64,000 nt of DNA from Miscanthus floridulus (GCF_019320115.1 NC_089583.1:76339368-76403367); one strand, 5' to 3'; shown: positions 13,095-24,729, counted from the first letter of the stretch. Numbers and translations: made by a program. The notes: generated by a model from the sequence alone, not told the origin.

Positions 13095-13973
13095 CTAACT
13101 AGGGATTGGAGCTGGATGTGACGATGTAATAGAACTCGAATGTTGATTTCTTCTTGATTCTGACTCTGGTGAGATCTCCTTTCTCTTCTTATCCACATTG
13201 TCCTTAGGTACAGGCTGAATACCTTCATACTCAATTCTTTCTCCTGATGGTGTTGTTAGAAGCACCGAACGCTGGGCATACTTGATCACTCCTTTACAAG
13301 CAGATAGCCATCCTATTCCAAGAATGACATCAATGTCCACTAACTCTAATACAATAAGGTTTGCTTCAAATTTTACTCCTTTGATGTTAAGACTAACTCT
13401 TGGGCATTTGTGGTTTGCCTTCATTTCTCCTCTTGGGGACTCAACTATCATTGGTCTCCTCATTGGAAGCATAGTTATCTGATGTTCCTTTATGTATGCA
13501 CTAGAGATAAATGAATGTGAAGCTCTAGGGTTAAACAGCACTGTGGTGGAAGCTAAGTTTACTAGAATGAAATCATACACAACCTCCTTAGCTCCATGAA
13601 TGGTAGTCATATCCATATTATTCAATCTTCTTTGGATGTAGTTTCTCTTTGTTTTACTTCCTTGCTCCTGTTTCTTTTGGACCTTTTGTTCTTGCTTCTA
13701 CTGTGGTTGATCCTGGCATTCATGTGTCGTCCTTCCAACACCTTTGTTGGACTTCATATTCTTCCAAGCTTTTGCTACTTGTCTCTTCACTGGTCTCTTT
13801 GGTATGTTGGTTTGACCTTGTGGCAAGCACTGCTGAAAACTCCAAGGTTGAGTCACTCCTTCTTGTGCTTATTGTTGCATAGCTACAAGCTTCTCCTTGT
13901 TGAATGCAGTCAAGGACAACATAGCTTGGTCCTCCTGATCTCTGATGTTGGCAGTTATCTCATTACGTTCCAT
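13095..13973 (-). pseudogene. gag/retropepsin remnant of the large-LTR element
   Basis: One frame from ATG 13973 to the stop at 13095 (293 codons) is interrupted by two stops in the N-terminal third. The N-terminal 115 residues are Gln/Lys-rich, like the end of a gag. From about 13570 the product resembles the gypsy retropepsin fold, with the ASHSFIS block, a central ILGIGWL motif and the flap region. The catalytic position that should be Asp reads Asn (codon 13530-13532), and the next two residues of the Asp-Ser/Thr-Gly triad are also altered. It cannot be an active protease. It might have been kept as a structural protein or is simply decayed. Confidence 0.7.
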
Positions 13974-14150
13974 CTATATAGACAAAGATAGAGGATTGAG
14001 AATAGAGACAAAGTTTTCATAACAGACAGAGGCTGAAGTGAGCATAAATTTTAGCAAATAGCAAGGTTGGAGAGAAAACAAGAACTAAGCAAGATAAAAG
14101 CATGCTAAAACGTCTAGTTCTATCTAGGCTTGTGTTCTACAGTCAGCATT

Positions 14151-14162
14151 GCTCTGATACCA
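14151..14162 (-). other. Primer-binding site of the large-LTR element
   Basis: The complement reads TGGTATCAGAGC, three bases inside the LTR boundary at 14166. It fixes the element's orientation as minus. Confidence 0.85.
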
Positions 14163-15233
14163 CTTTGTAGCACCCGGTTTTAAAGACAAAACCAGATACA
14201 CACTATATGTGAGCCCAGGAAGTCAAATCTCACATATTGCCACAAATAAGGATAATATCAAGAGACAATACTTATTACATAACGTATTAGTAAAAGAAAA
14301 GTACCCTCAGAGTATAGATAGCGGAAAGTTGACTCTGATCTTCTGGCGAAGACTTCAAATCCACAGGGATGACTGACTGGTTGACCACAAGCCTAACTCC
14401 TCCAAACTAGCAATCTGGTACCCATCCGGGATTTTTATCCAATGTATAGAAAAGTAAAACAAGCGTAAGTACATGTCGTACTTAACAATTATATCATGGG
14501 GTTCATGAGGCTCAAAAGGGCTAACACTGGTTTACTGCGATTAGCTTTAATAGATCATCTTTTTAAGCAGTTGAGTAGCAAAGGATTTATCATTCCCATA
14601 AACACATGATTAGGTAAACATGATAATGTATAGCATAAACAATCAATTATTAGCATCATCATTATCCATTAGTGATCATCTCTATTCCATAAGGGTCCAA
14701 GGCCGCTCGTGTCCATGAGTAGGGCTGTTATAATAGTTTTACACTCTGCAGAGTTTGTACACGTTCACTGTGAGTCATGATTTACCCTTTTGCCCAAGGT
14801 AGCTATTCTCTTGACCCACTTCCAAGGAAGGTCGGCAGGGTTCACTATGAAGCCTTTCAAAGAATTCGTCTAACAAGTTAGGGCCGCTAGGCGTATGTGG
14901 CCCATCTCTAGGAGTGGCACGCGTGGGCATCACAGCATAGTACACACTTCCCAGCAGCAAAGGAAACATACCTTGCGCCTCAAAGGTAACCACTAACAAG
15001 CTAGAAAAGATCCTCATACTAAGCTAAAGTCAGAGCCATTTGGCTCTCACAGCTGTACTGTAAGTCCCGGATGATCGCTTACAGATAAGTCCTTAGGGAG
15101 AGAAATCTAAAGCATATAAACACTCCAGCCCCCTGTTTCCATGTTACTAAAAAGTCATGTTTTAATGTTTATTGCATATACCATTAGTCAAGTTACAAGA
15201 TCATGGTTTTGAGTAAGCACTAGCAAAAACTAC

Positions 15234-16619
15234 AACAACAACAACAACAAAGCCTTTAAGTCCCAAACAAGTTGGGGTAGGCTAGAGTTGAAACCCAACA
15301 GAAACAATCAAGGTTCAGGCACGTGAATAGCTATCTTCCAATCACTCCTATCTAAGGATAAGTCTTTGGGTATATTCCATTCTTTCAAGTCTCCTTTTAT
15401 TGCCTCTACCCAAGTCAACTTTGGTCTTCCTCTGCCTCTCTTCACGTTACTATCCTGACTTAGGATTCCACTACACACCGGTGCATCTGGAGGTCTTCGT
15501 TGCACATGTCCAAACCATCTCAACCGGTGTTGGATAAGCTTTTCTTCAATTGGCGCTACCCCTAATCTCTCACGTATATCATCGTTCTGAACTCGATCCC
15601 TTCTTGTATGACCGCAAATCCAACACAACATATGCATTTCTGTGACACTTAGCTGTTGAATATGTCGTCTTTTCGTAGGCCAACATTCTGCACCATACAA
15701 TACAACAGGTCTAATCATTGTCCTATAAAACTTGCCTTTTAGCTTCTGTGGTACCCTTTTGTCACATAGGACACCAGACGCTTGCCGCCACTTCATCCAC
15801 CCTGCTTTGATTCTATGGCTAACATCTTCATCAATATCCCCGTCCCTCTATAGCATTGATCCTAAATATCGAAAGGTATCCTTTCTAGGCACTACTTGAC
15901 CTTCCAAACTAACATATTCCTCCTCCCGAGTAGTAGTGCCGAAGTCACATCTCATATACTCAGTTTTAGTTCTACTAAGTCTAAAACCTTTGGACTCCAA
16001 AGTCTCTCGCCATAACTCCTGTTTCTGATTCACTCCTGTCCGGCTTTCATCAACTAGCACTACATCATCCGCGAAAAGCATACACCAAGGGATGTCCCCT
16101 TGTATGTCCCTTGTGACCTCATCCATCACTAAAGCAAACAAATAAGGGCTCAAAGCTGACCCTTGATGTAGTCCTATCCTAATCGGGAAGTCATCCGTGT
16201 CTCCATCACTTGTTCGAACTCTAGTCACAACATTGCTGTACATGTCCTTAATGAGCCCAACGTACTTCGTTGGGACTTTATGTTTGTCCAAAGCCCACCA
16301 CATAACATTCCATGGTATTTTATCATAAGCCTTCTCCAAGTCAATAAAAACCATATGTAGGTCCTTCTTCTTCTCCCTACACCGCTCCATAACTTGTCTT
16401 ATTAAGAAAATGGCTTCCATGGTTGACCTTCCGGGCATGAAACCAAATTGGTTCATAGAGACCCGCGTTATTGCTCTCAAGCGATGCTCGATAACTCTCT
16501 CCCATAGCTTCATAGTATGGCTCATCAACTTAATTCCCCGATAATTTGTACAACTTTGAATATCCCCTTTATTCTTGTAGATCGATACCAATATACTTCT
16601 CCTCCACTCAATGCAATAT
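15234..16619 (-). mobile_element. 5'-truncated LINE (non-LTR retrotransposon) in the right LTR
   Basis: The left LTR reads actac-cc-aatgc (8407-8418). The right LTR reads actac, then 1386 bp of LINE, then aatgc. The LINE's 3' end faces left and ends in a (CAA)n tail (15234-15251). It belongs to the same family as the LINE at 55876-59130. No target-site duplication is visible and two bases of target are missing. Only the reverse transcriptase C-terminal half and the 3' region are present. Confidence 0.9.
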
Positions 16620-16648
16620 CCCAAAGGTTTCAAGGTGCAAGATATCAA
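15308..16648 (-). pseudogene. LINE reverse transcriptase, C-terminal fragment
   Basis: A frame at 15848-16648 encodes LINE-type reverse transcriptase, including the [10 protein letters not shown] catalytic block; its first ~10 residues are LTR sequence. A single TAG at about 15848 separates it from the in-frame 15308-15796, which encodes the domain after the reverse transcriptase, with motifs such as [11 protein letters not shown] and RGRPKLTW. Apart from that stop and the missing 5' half (endonuclease and reverse transcriptase N-terminus) it is well preserved, so this copy is younger than the intronic one. Confidence 0.88.
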
Positions 16649-19494
16649 ATATCTAGGATATCCTTAATGGTAACAAGGGAGACACATGCAATATGAATTA
16701 AGTGTTTAAATGTGAATAGGTAACAAGGATAATCCCATGATATACTTGCCTTACACGTTGATCCTTCTATAAGCTTCATTCTTCGATGTCTTTCTTCTTC
16801 TTCTTGATCACCACGTGTATCTCACCGACTGGACAATCGTAGAACACCACACACATCCATACACATACATGCATAGCATACAGTTGCATCTATATCAAAA
16901 TAGTACACCAATCATAGAAAAATAAGTAAAAGAGATTGATATACGATTCTACGTATCACTATGAACACACAGTCGCGAGAGACACGCTAATCGAAGCTAT
17001 AGTTGAAAAGTTACAACTACCGAGAGATTTGCCTAATACGTGGAAAAATAAACTATAGGCTTTATTTATGTTAACTATATGAATTCATATACAAAAGATA
17101 TTTTATAAACAATATGGATTGATTTAAGTCAATTTTAGATTTAAATTATAAAACAAAAGTAAAACAAATTTTATTTTATGTATAAAACCTAGTTGCATAA
17201 TCATTAATCAAGATATGATTTAAACCATGTTATTTCAGAAATATCAATATAGTAAACACTATTACTAACACGTAAATCTCGTCGTTATGAAACAAACGTA
17301 ACTTGAACGGACTATTTCGGAGTTGAAATGAATAAGTTATGATTTAAACAAGTTTTACTTTAATTAAATAATAGATTAAATCTACTCATGAATTTCAAGT
17401 GTTGAAAACATGCCTAATAGTTGTATAAACATGTAGAAAATGTAAATACGATCCTAACACAATTCGAACGAGTCAAATCAGACTTCGAACGCAAAAGTTA
17501 CGCATGAAATAAGATTTAGTGGCATTTCTGTAAATATTTGAACTCATTTTTGAATTAAAACAATTAAAAATCTGAATTTAAATGTATTTTGGACTGCGCA
17601 TACTATTTCTGGAAATGATAGGGTCCTAAACGAATAAAATCAGGGCTGAAAAATAATTATTTTGAATTACACCGGACTGCGGGTTGATTCACTAGAAACC
17701 GAGGGGCTTTTCTGCAAAATGCGCATGGCTTTGACTGCGGTTGACTATGGCTGCTGACTGGGTGACATGCGGCAGCACATGGTTGGTGCGGTGCACCACG
17801 CGGGCGGTGGACACGCTGACGCGTCGCTGTGGACCATGTCCACGGGTCCACGGTGGACTGGTTACACACCAGACCGGTGTGTTCTAATCGTGGCCGTTCA
17901 TCGTGAAACCGACGGCGCAGGTGTGTGCGCGAGTGATCCTGGCAGCTGCACAGTCCGGCCGGCAAGGGCACCATGGCCGGCGGTGAGCCGAGCTTGGCGG
18001 CGGGCGTCGGAGGGAGCGTTCTGGACCTCCCTAGGTCAAACCGAGCACTCCAGAACGATCTACGGGCAATCGTGAACTCGTTCGGATGCAAACCGAGGGC
18101 GGGAATAGCGCGTCGGCATGACGGCCCATGGTGGCGCCATGGCCGGCATGCCTGGAACACATTAGTATGGCATTCTAGGGCATTAACTACCAAAACAGGG
18201 GCACGGGGAGGTGGAGAATCTCACCGCAAGGTCGACGGTGGTGGTCGCAGCGTCTAGAAGGCCTCCGAAGGCGTGGTCGACGGCAGCGGCGATCTGAGGA
18301 GAGAGGGAGGGCGCAGGTGAGATGGAATCGAAGCAAAATGAAACCAAAACGCAAATTTGGAGTTACCAACGGGCGTGGGGGAGTACTGCGGTGACTTGGG
18401 ACACGTCGGCGACATCAATTTGTGATCAGGAGGAGGAGTTCGCCGACGGCGGTGAGATGTTGGACGTGGGCAGAGGAAAGGGGAGAAGATGAGGGCTCGG
18501 CTAGAGCTTTATAGGTAGGCAAGCGCGGCGTACAAGGAAGGGGAGCGGGGCTGATTGGTGGCCTTCCATGCGGGTGTGGTGGACCGGTGGCTTCCATCCG
18601 TGGTGCGCCATCGGCGGTGAGGAGGAAAGGAAAGAAACAGGGGAGAAAAGGAAGGGGAAGAAGAAGGGAATGGGGCCAGCTGATGGGTGGGCCAGCGGGG
18701 CAGTGAGGGAGAAGGGCGAAACACGTGCGGTGCACGCTGATGAGCGGGTCCCACGGCACAGTGAGGGAGCAGACGGCTCGTGCGGGCGACGTAAACGCAC
18801 GGTGAAGGGCCGAGGTGCTGGGCCACGTGGGTGACTGTGGGCATAGGCACTGAAGGCCGAAACGGGCTGCGTTGGTGGGTTGCGCCGCGGGGGGAAGAGA
18901 AGGTGCGGCTGTGGGCTGCCGAGTTGGGCCAGTGCGGGATGAGGAGTGCGGCTGGGCCGCCTGCGGTGGGCCGGGGTGGAGCAGGCCAGCCAGGAAGGGA
19001 AGAAAGGGGAAAGGGCCGGGCTGGTTCCTATGCTAGGCTGAAAAGGGAAGAAAAGAAGTTTTTCAAGTAAAAATCCCTTTTCTATTTTTAGTTTTCAAAT
19101 CCAAATTCAAATGTAAACCAAATGCAAATTCAAATAGAGTTTTGAACATACTCTTCATCTCAAATATAAATGAGCAATTTTGGTAAGTTTCCAAAAAATA
19201 AATTTTACAACTTTTGAAATACTTCTATTCTCTAATTTTCTTTTCTTTCTTTTCTTTATTTCAAAGCCATTTTCAAACTCTTTTCAAAAGCATTTTAACC
19301 ATTTTGACTTTTAAATCAAAACCACTCAACCAATAAAATCAAATGCAATGGCATGTATGCTCAAACATGTTGCTACCTTATGATGTATTTTAAATTAATG
19401 AAAAATTGTATTTTTCCTATATTTCATGTGCACAAAATTCATGAATAAATTATTTTAACTCTATTTCAAAAGAGGCAATTTTTAGGGTGTTACA

Positions 19495-19747
19495 GCCTTG
19501 TGTGGATTAGCTCCGGTTGTGGTTCTGCGGTCGTTCGGAGATCGAGTCGAAGTCTTCATGGTTTCGGTATCTCTCTCCCCGTTGCTTGGTCACATCCAAC
19601 CTTGGTCATGTATAAAGCTAGTTACTCCGCTGTTCTTCAGCAAGTTATCCTTTTATCCTCGCTGCCTTGTTGCAAGTTATCTTGATCATGACCTACTGTC
19701 ATGAAGATCAGGCCAACTTTCGTACTAAAATAGTTCAGTATCTATCA
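19495..19747 (+). repeat. Gypsy-1 3' LTR, right part
   Basis: It resumes with gccttgtgtggattagctcc, matching 785-805 of the 5' LTR, and ends CTATCA at 19747. The next five bases, cctgc, are the expected target-site duplication; its partner lies left of the window. Confidence 0.88.
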
Positions 19748-19948
19748 CCTGCATTCGCCCATTCTACCCTCGAGCGGTTGCTAAGAATAGAGGAAGAGAG
19801 CACCGGGGAGAAGAAGGGAGAAGGGGGAGAAAAGGCGAGAGAGAGAGGGATAGCGAGAGCAAGCCTTACCGCCGTAGCTGCACTCTCCACCGTACCCATG
19901 GCCGGCGGCGCTGTTGTCGTCTAGGCGGATCCTTGGGGTCCGTCCGAC

Positions 19949-22900
19949 ATGTCCACAGTGATGTTGTAGTCGCTCATCGATGATGGTCTCCTCTGCCCGG
20001 TCACCCACCCCAACAGACCGGAGTGGATTGCTCCGAGGGCCAAGTCAGAGCCAAGGCCGCGCAATGGCTACATCGTGAGCTTCGTGGCCTTCCACGAGCA
20101 CGGTCTCGACCTGCCGGCAGACCGGTTCATGCGGGCGCTCCTGCATTACTATGGCGTAGAGCTCCACAACTTCAACCCCAACTCCATCACGCAAGTGGCC
20201 ATCTTTGTCGCCGTCTTGAGGGGTACTTGGGCATTGCCCCCCACTGGGAGCTGTGGCTCCACCTCTTTCGGGCGGGGCTCACCACCAAGCCGGCGGGCAC
20301 GGCAGGCACGCGGAAGGCATTGAGGGTCGGTGGCTGCACTCTCCAAGTGCGCCAAGACCAGTAGCCCCTCTACATTCTGGCCTAGCTCGCATCGTCCAAC
20401 CATCGCTGGTACAATAGCTGGTTCTACCTCCACAATGACGATGGCGGGCTTCCCCCTTATACCAGGCGGGTCGTGGAGAGCTAGCCGGAGAGGTGGAGGT
20501 ACGGCATCCCGATGGCTGATCAGCCCAAGCTGTGGTCACTCCTGGAGGCGCTAGAGAGGCTACGTAGCCGCTACCTTACAGCAGCTGTGGTTGTGGCGGC
20601 CTTCCACCACTAGAGGGTGCTGCCGCTGATGGCTCGGTGGCAGCGCCTGTTCAAGATGACACCAAATGAGCCGATCGATGGCGTCCGGTTGTTCGCCGTC
20701 GCCCTCTCCAATGAGGAGATTCTCTGTCGAGTGAGAGATACGGTGGAGGGGTGGCTAAGGAGCAGTGGTCTGACCCCGTTCCTGATGCGCCCGTCATAGG
20801 GGTACATCTCTCTGGTGAGTCACGCACCGCTACGGCCCCCGAGGCCTCCTTGCTCCTTACATTTTCGATCTGTTCCCTTATTTGCTTTGCCGTTCCTGTA
20901 GGGGATGAGGGATGTGTGAACCTCCCTGCCACCCATTCCCAAGGATGCAGAGCGGCGGGCGGTGAATAGGGCGCATGCCGAGGCATACAAGGAGCCGAAG
21001 GATGCTGAGGAGGCAAGGTGCAAGACGAAGGGCCTCGAGCGCGACAAGCTGGAGAAACATCGCCGGCAGCAGAGGCGCAACGGTCTCCTAGTGGAGCTGT
21101 CTCCGTCACCATCGTCAGCAGATTCTTCGAGCGATGACGACAAGAGCGAGGCAGGGTGGGGTCCTCTGGACCATCTCCCTAACATTAGGGGGACTACGCC
21201 TGGGGCATCAGTGAGTGGCCCGGCATTTCTAGGAGGAGGAGGAGAGGATGCCCTGGGGCTGGCGATCACCAGCCCTGGGGCCGAGGCCAACATGCTGGAG
21301 ACACAGGCGTTGGGGAAGCGCACCGTCAGCCTGACAGGCTCGACAGTGGAGGTGGAGCGGGTGACGGCGAGGGCGACGCAACCGCCTCCATAGAGGGTCG
21401 AGGGGGAGTTGGAGCCCGGCGAGGGCTGGCTGGCACCGGTGGACATGGGGGCCGCGCCACCACCGCCGCCACTGCCATTGCATAGGACGAGGGATGTGGT
21501 GCGAAAGGTATTGTGTCCTCGTTCGAGGTAAGTGTTTTGTCAGTGGAGTTTGCAGCATCTCCCACTCATTCCTTGGTCATATGCTGACCTTGTGAGTGCT
21601 TTGCCTTCAGCCAGAAGCATCAGGCGGAAGCACCTGCCCTGGCGCCACGTAAGGTGCTTAAGGTGAGCACCAGCTCCACTGCTCAATGGGTGGTGGAGGC
21701 GTAGGCCGCTGTACAGCGTGGTGTGGCATCGGCGAGGGTCGACCCAAAGGAGCTGGTCACCCAAGAAGAGGCTACCAAGGTGGCCACAAAGCAAGCGGGG
21801 GAGGAGGAGCTTACGCCCCATGAGGCCGAGGCCCACGAGTCAGATGAAGCCAAGGTGCCTTCAGTCGCTGAGGATACCAAAGGAGAGGTTGAGGCCACTA
21901 GGACCTCCGAGGCCACGGTGGTGGAGGCTGGAGCTCTTGGGACCACCGAGGCTGAGGCGGCGGAAGCCGGCTTGGGCACGGTAGAGCCGGTGGCCTAGGA
22001 TGCGGAGACGGAGGCGGGGCAAGCTTCAATACCGCCCCTGGTCCAAGACCCGCCGCCATCGCAGGAGAGCGCCCAAGAGGTGGAGGTTCATTCAATCTCC
22101 TCCAACGATACTTCCTAGGGGAAGGGGTGGAGGACGCTGAGGTGACCAGCATCATGGAGCAGCCAGCTCTGACCTCTAGCGAGGGGAGCTTGGCCCTCGT
22201 CCGGGTACAACCCAAGCCCCACGGGTGGGATAGCCTGCGTGTCTTGTGGCGGAGCCGGGACGACCCTGAGGGGGAGCCTCTATTTGCCCTCGAGGACACG
22301 GCCGAGTGGGGGCGCTGGGACTCCTTCGAGCAATTCTACCATCTGGCAGAGCAGTCGCTGTGGACAGCGCTGTCCGTCGTGGCTAACGACCTACCCGGCG
22401 TTGCCCAGGTATGTGCTTTCTTTTTTCGTGCTATGTCATCTTTTCTTGAGTTGTCTCGTAGTGCTTGATGTCTGTTCTGCCTATCCAGGAGCTCGAGGCC
22501 CGATCCCTTGGGAAGTCATTGTTCCTCCGGTGGGAGAGGGATGTCTAGGACCAGCTTCAGTAGCAGAAGGACCTACTTGCTGGTGCCAACGAGCTTCTGT
22601 CGGTGCAGAGCACGGAGGTGGAGGACCTCCGCCTTTGTTGTGCTGACATGAAGGCCAAGGCAGCCACGGCTCGGGAGCAGGCCACCCCTTTGGCGGCACG
22701 GATCAAGGAGCTGGAGGAGGAGTTGACCCGGGTGGCCGGTGAGTGGGACAGCTTTAGGTCCTGGGCCGAACAAGTGGAGGTCTCTGCCAAGGCCATTGCT
22801 AGGTAGCTGGGGACGGAGCAGGGCACGCACCTACTAACGAAAGGTGCCTTGGAGGAGGCCCTCAAGGTGGCTAAGGCCTCCCGGGTCGAGGCCTTAGCCA

Positions 22901-23590
22901 GGAAGGAAAAGGCCGAGGGTGGGTCCTGTTGAGCCACGCCCCTTGCTTTATTTGTTTTTCTTGCGTTCGACTCCTAACTCCCTGATGCGATGCAGAGCTA
23001 GAGAAGGAGGCTTCCAGGGCGGTCGAGGCCTCTCAAGTTGAGGTCCAGAACTAGAAGGAGAAAGCCAAGGGTGAGTCTCATAGGCTCACGCCCTTGTTCG
23101 GCTTGTTTTTCTTTCGTGCCTAACCCCATCCCACCTGTCTTGGCGCAAGGTTGGAGAATGAGGTCACTCGGGCAGCTGAGGCCTCCATCGTAGTGCAGGC
23201 AGTGCTCGAGGCCGAGATCCAGGAGCACAATGTGCTATAGAGCGCCACCCGTGCTGCCTCCAAGGCCCTAGAGGTTGGGGGGTCAAGTCGGGCAGCTCCC
23301 TCAGGAGCCGCTTGATCGCGTTGAGTGACTGAGTCTACGAGCGGCTCTGGGGGGCGCTACACATGGGCATCAAGCATGCCCTAGCCATCATCTCCTCGCA
23401 CTACGCTGGCATCAACCTCGAGGCCATTAGCGACGGTTACATCATGGCTGAGGATGACAAGAAGGCTGAGGAGGAGGTCATGAAGCTGGTGAAGGTGGCT
23501 AAGGCCCCTAGCATGGCGCTGGCCAGTTTGTTCGAAGAGGAGGTGGTTCCTCCCACGCCGTCCGCCAACGCTAGCGACCCTGAGTTTTGA
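19949..23590 (+). pseudogene. Antisense gene of Tat-1, 'putative gypsy type transposon' family (PF04195-like), with introns
   Basis: It starts at ATG 19949 in a context recognisable in many grass genes annotated as putative gypsy-type transposon. The conserved N-terminal domain (FVAFHEHGL...RFMRALLHYYGVE) spans about 20075-20600, followed by a charged linker (20962-21400) and Ala/Glu-rich coiled-coil exons (22127-23590, ending DPEF). Plausible GT-AG introns are 20815-20901, 21528-21610 and 22409-22488, with two more near 22917-22995 and 23070-23150. A frame change near 20220 and stops (for example 20361, 20797) show decay. The function of the family is unknown. The gene is transcribed opposite to the retrotransposon genome. 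Confidence 0.75.
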
Positions 23591-24081
23591 CCTGGGCCAA
23601 AGGGGCCATGTAAATAGGTTAGGACTTACATTATTGTACCATAACGCTTGTGGCCGTCGAGGCCTTTTTGAAGTACTTATGCATATACGCTTTTTAATCG
23701 TTATTTATTGTATTTCCGAGCCTCTGCCCTCCATCTTGTCTTTGAACATATCTCTTGCAAAAAACTTCCTCAGAGCCTAAGCTGCCCTTCAGGCAAAAGG
23801 TGGTGAGGGAGTTGCCATAGCCCAGAGGTGTAGTCCGTCTCATGGCTTGGCCGGCCTTTTGGCCCTGAGACAGACTTTCGGTCCTTAGGTTTTTTACAAT
23901 CGATTTGTCAGAGTACGCTAGAGAGTTTGGTGTAGAAATTTTTTTGAAAAACGACAAAAAAATGGTGCCTGGGACTTAGGGGGTCCCCCTTCTAGCCCCC
24001 GAGGGAGGCTTGGTTCTGCAGAGGTAGAGCCGAGTCTTGTTTGAGCCCCACGGTGGGTACCTCTGTAGAGGCAGAGCCAAG
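23591..24081. other. Tat-1 non-coding region left of the composite insertion
   Basis: This is intervening DNA between the antisense gene and integrase. It carries a repeated 'gcagaggtagagccgag' / 'gtagaggcagagccaag' motif and ends in the target 5-mer CCAAG (24077-24081). I see no gene in it. Confidence 0.6.
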
Positions 24082-24365
24082 TGATGACGACATCCTCCAC
24101 TATTAACCGTTGGCAAAGACGCAACAAAGGGGCCAAGTGGCCTAGTTGTAGTCGGGCGGCGACCGTGTGAGCCTCTGAATAATCCCACCTTGCTTAGCTT
24201 GGGAGGAGGAAGCCACCTTAAAAGGGAGAGCCACCCTTCCCCTATTGGACTAGTCTTTTAGGGACATTGGGCCTTTCCCCGAGTGGGTGTGCCTGAGAAC
24301 TGTTGGGGTCCGGGCAGCCTTAATTTATTGGGCCTCGGCCAACCTCACTTGGGCCGGATGCATCA
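24082..24365 (+). repeat. Mini-LTR unit 1 (284 bp)
   Basis: Ends are TGATG...CATCA, a perfect 5 bp terminal inverted repeat. A TATA-like TTAAAAG lies about 24218. It is followed immediately by a 40 nt spacer (24366-24405) that contains primer-binding site TGGTATCAGAGC (24368-24379) and polypurine tract AAGGGGGTGGGAA (24393-24405) and nothing else. Confidence 0.85.
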
Positions 24366-24405
24366 TTTGGTATCAGAGCTGGGCCCTTGTTTAAGGGGGT
24401 GGGAA

Positions 24406-24689
24406 TGATGAGGACATCCTCCACTATTAACCGCTGGCAAAGACGCAACAAAGGGGCCAAGTGGCCTAGTTGTAGTCGGGCGGCGACCGTGTGAGCCTCT
24501 GAATAATCCCACCTTGCTTAGCTTGGGAGGAGGAAGCCACCTTAAAAGGGAGAGCCACCCTTCCCCTATTGGACTAGTCTTTTAGGGATATTGGGCCTTT
24601 CTCCGAGTGGGTGTGCCTGAGAACTGTTGGGGTCCGGGCAGCCTTAATTTATTGGGCCTCGGCCAACCCCACTTGGACCGGATGCATCA
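24406..24689 (+). repeat. Mini-LTR unit 2 (284 bp)
   Basis: It is the same length and ends as unit 1, with several substitutions scattered along it. Its 40 nt spacer (24690-24729) repeats the primer-binding site with one change (TGGTATCAAAGC) and the same polypurine tract. Confidence 0.85.
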
Positions 24690-24729
24690 TTTGGTATCAA
24701 AGCTGGGCCCTTGTTTAAGGGGGTGGGAA

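Larger units (their letters stand above)
7334..19494 (-). mobile_element. Non-autonomous Ty3/gypsy element with ~4 kb LTRs, nested in the Gypsy-1 3' LTR
   Basis: Two direct repeats (7334-11289 and 14166-19494) begin TGTAGCAC and end GGTGTTACA on the + strand. The element reads on the minus strand, since the primer-binding site TGGTATCAGAGC is the complement of 14151-14162 and the polypurine tract is the complement of about 11290-11305. The internal region is only 2876 bp and holds a gag/protease remnant but no recognisable reverse transcriptase or integrase, so the element depended on a helper. The right LTR is 5329 bp because of a LINE insert; without it the two LTRs are 3956 and 3943 bp. 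LTRs of this size with TGTAACACC ends resemble Del/Tekay chromoviruses (inference). Confidence 0.9.
14166..19494 (-). repeat. LTR (right copy, 5' LTR on the coding strand) of the large-LTR element, with LINE insert
   Basis: It matches 7334-11289 over its whole length apart from a LINE at 15234-16619. By eye it differs from the other copy by a few percent, consistent with insertion after Gypsy-1. Confidence 0.88.
1..19747 (+). mobile_element. Gypsy-1: Ty3/gypsy LTR retrotransposon, 5' end off window, 3' LTR split by a nested element
   Basis: The order is LTR (to 1036), primer-binding site TGGTATCAGAGC at 1039-1050, gag-pol (1690-6933), polypurine tract at 6464-6476 and 3' LTR (6477-7333 continued at 19495-19747). 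LTR termini are TGATG...ATCA. The 3' LTR is interrupted at 7334 by a whole second element flanked by the near-identical 5-mers acctt (7329-7333) and gcctt (19495-19499). Without that insert the LTR is about 1.1 kb, so the missing part of the 5' LTR is probably under 100 bp. The two LTRs differ by about 3-4% in the stretch I compared (300-490 versus 6843-7030), so the insertion is not recent. The coding frame running into the LTR, TGAT-type ends and lack of a clear chromodomain recall CRM-like chromoviruses. That lineage call is inference. Confidence 0.9.

Noticed and set aside
24368..24379. tRNA gene fragments at TGGTATCAGAGC sites (also 1039, 26157 and the complement of 14151)
   Set aside because: Only 12-13 bases match a tRNA 3' end and each is next to an LTR, so they are primer-binding sites.
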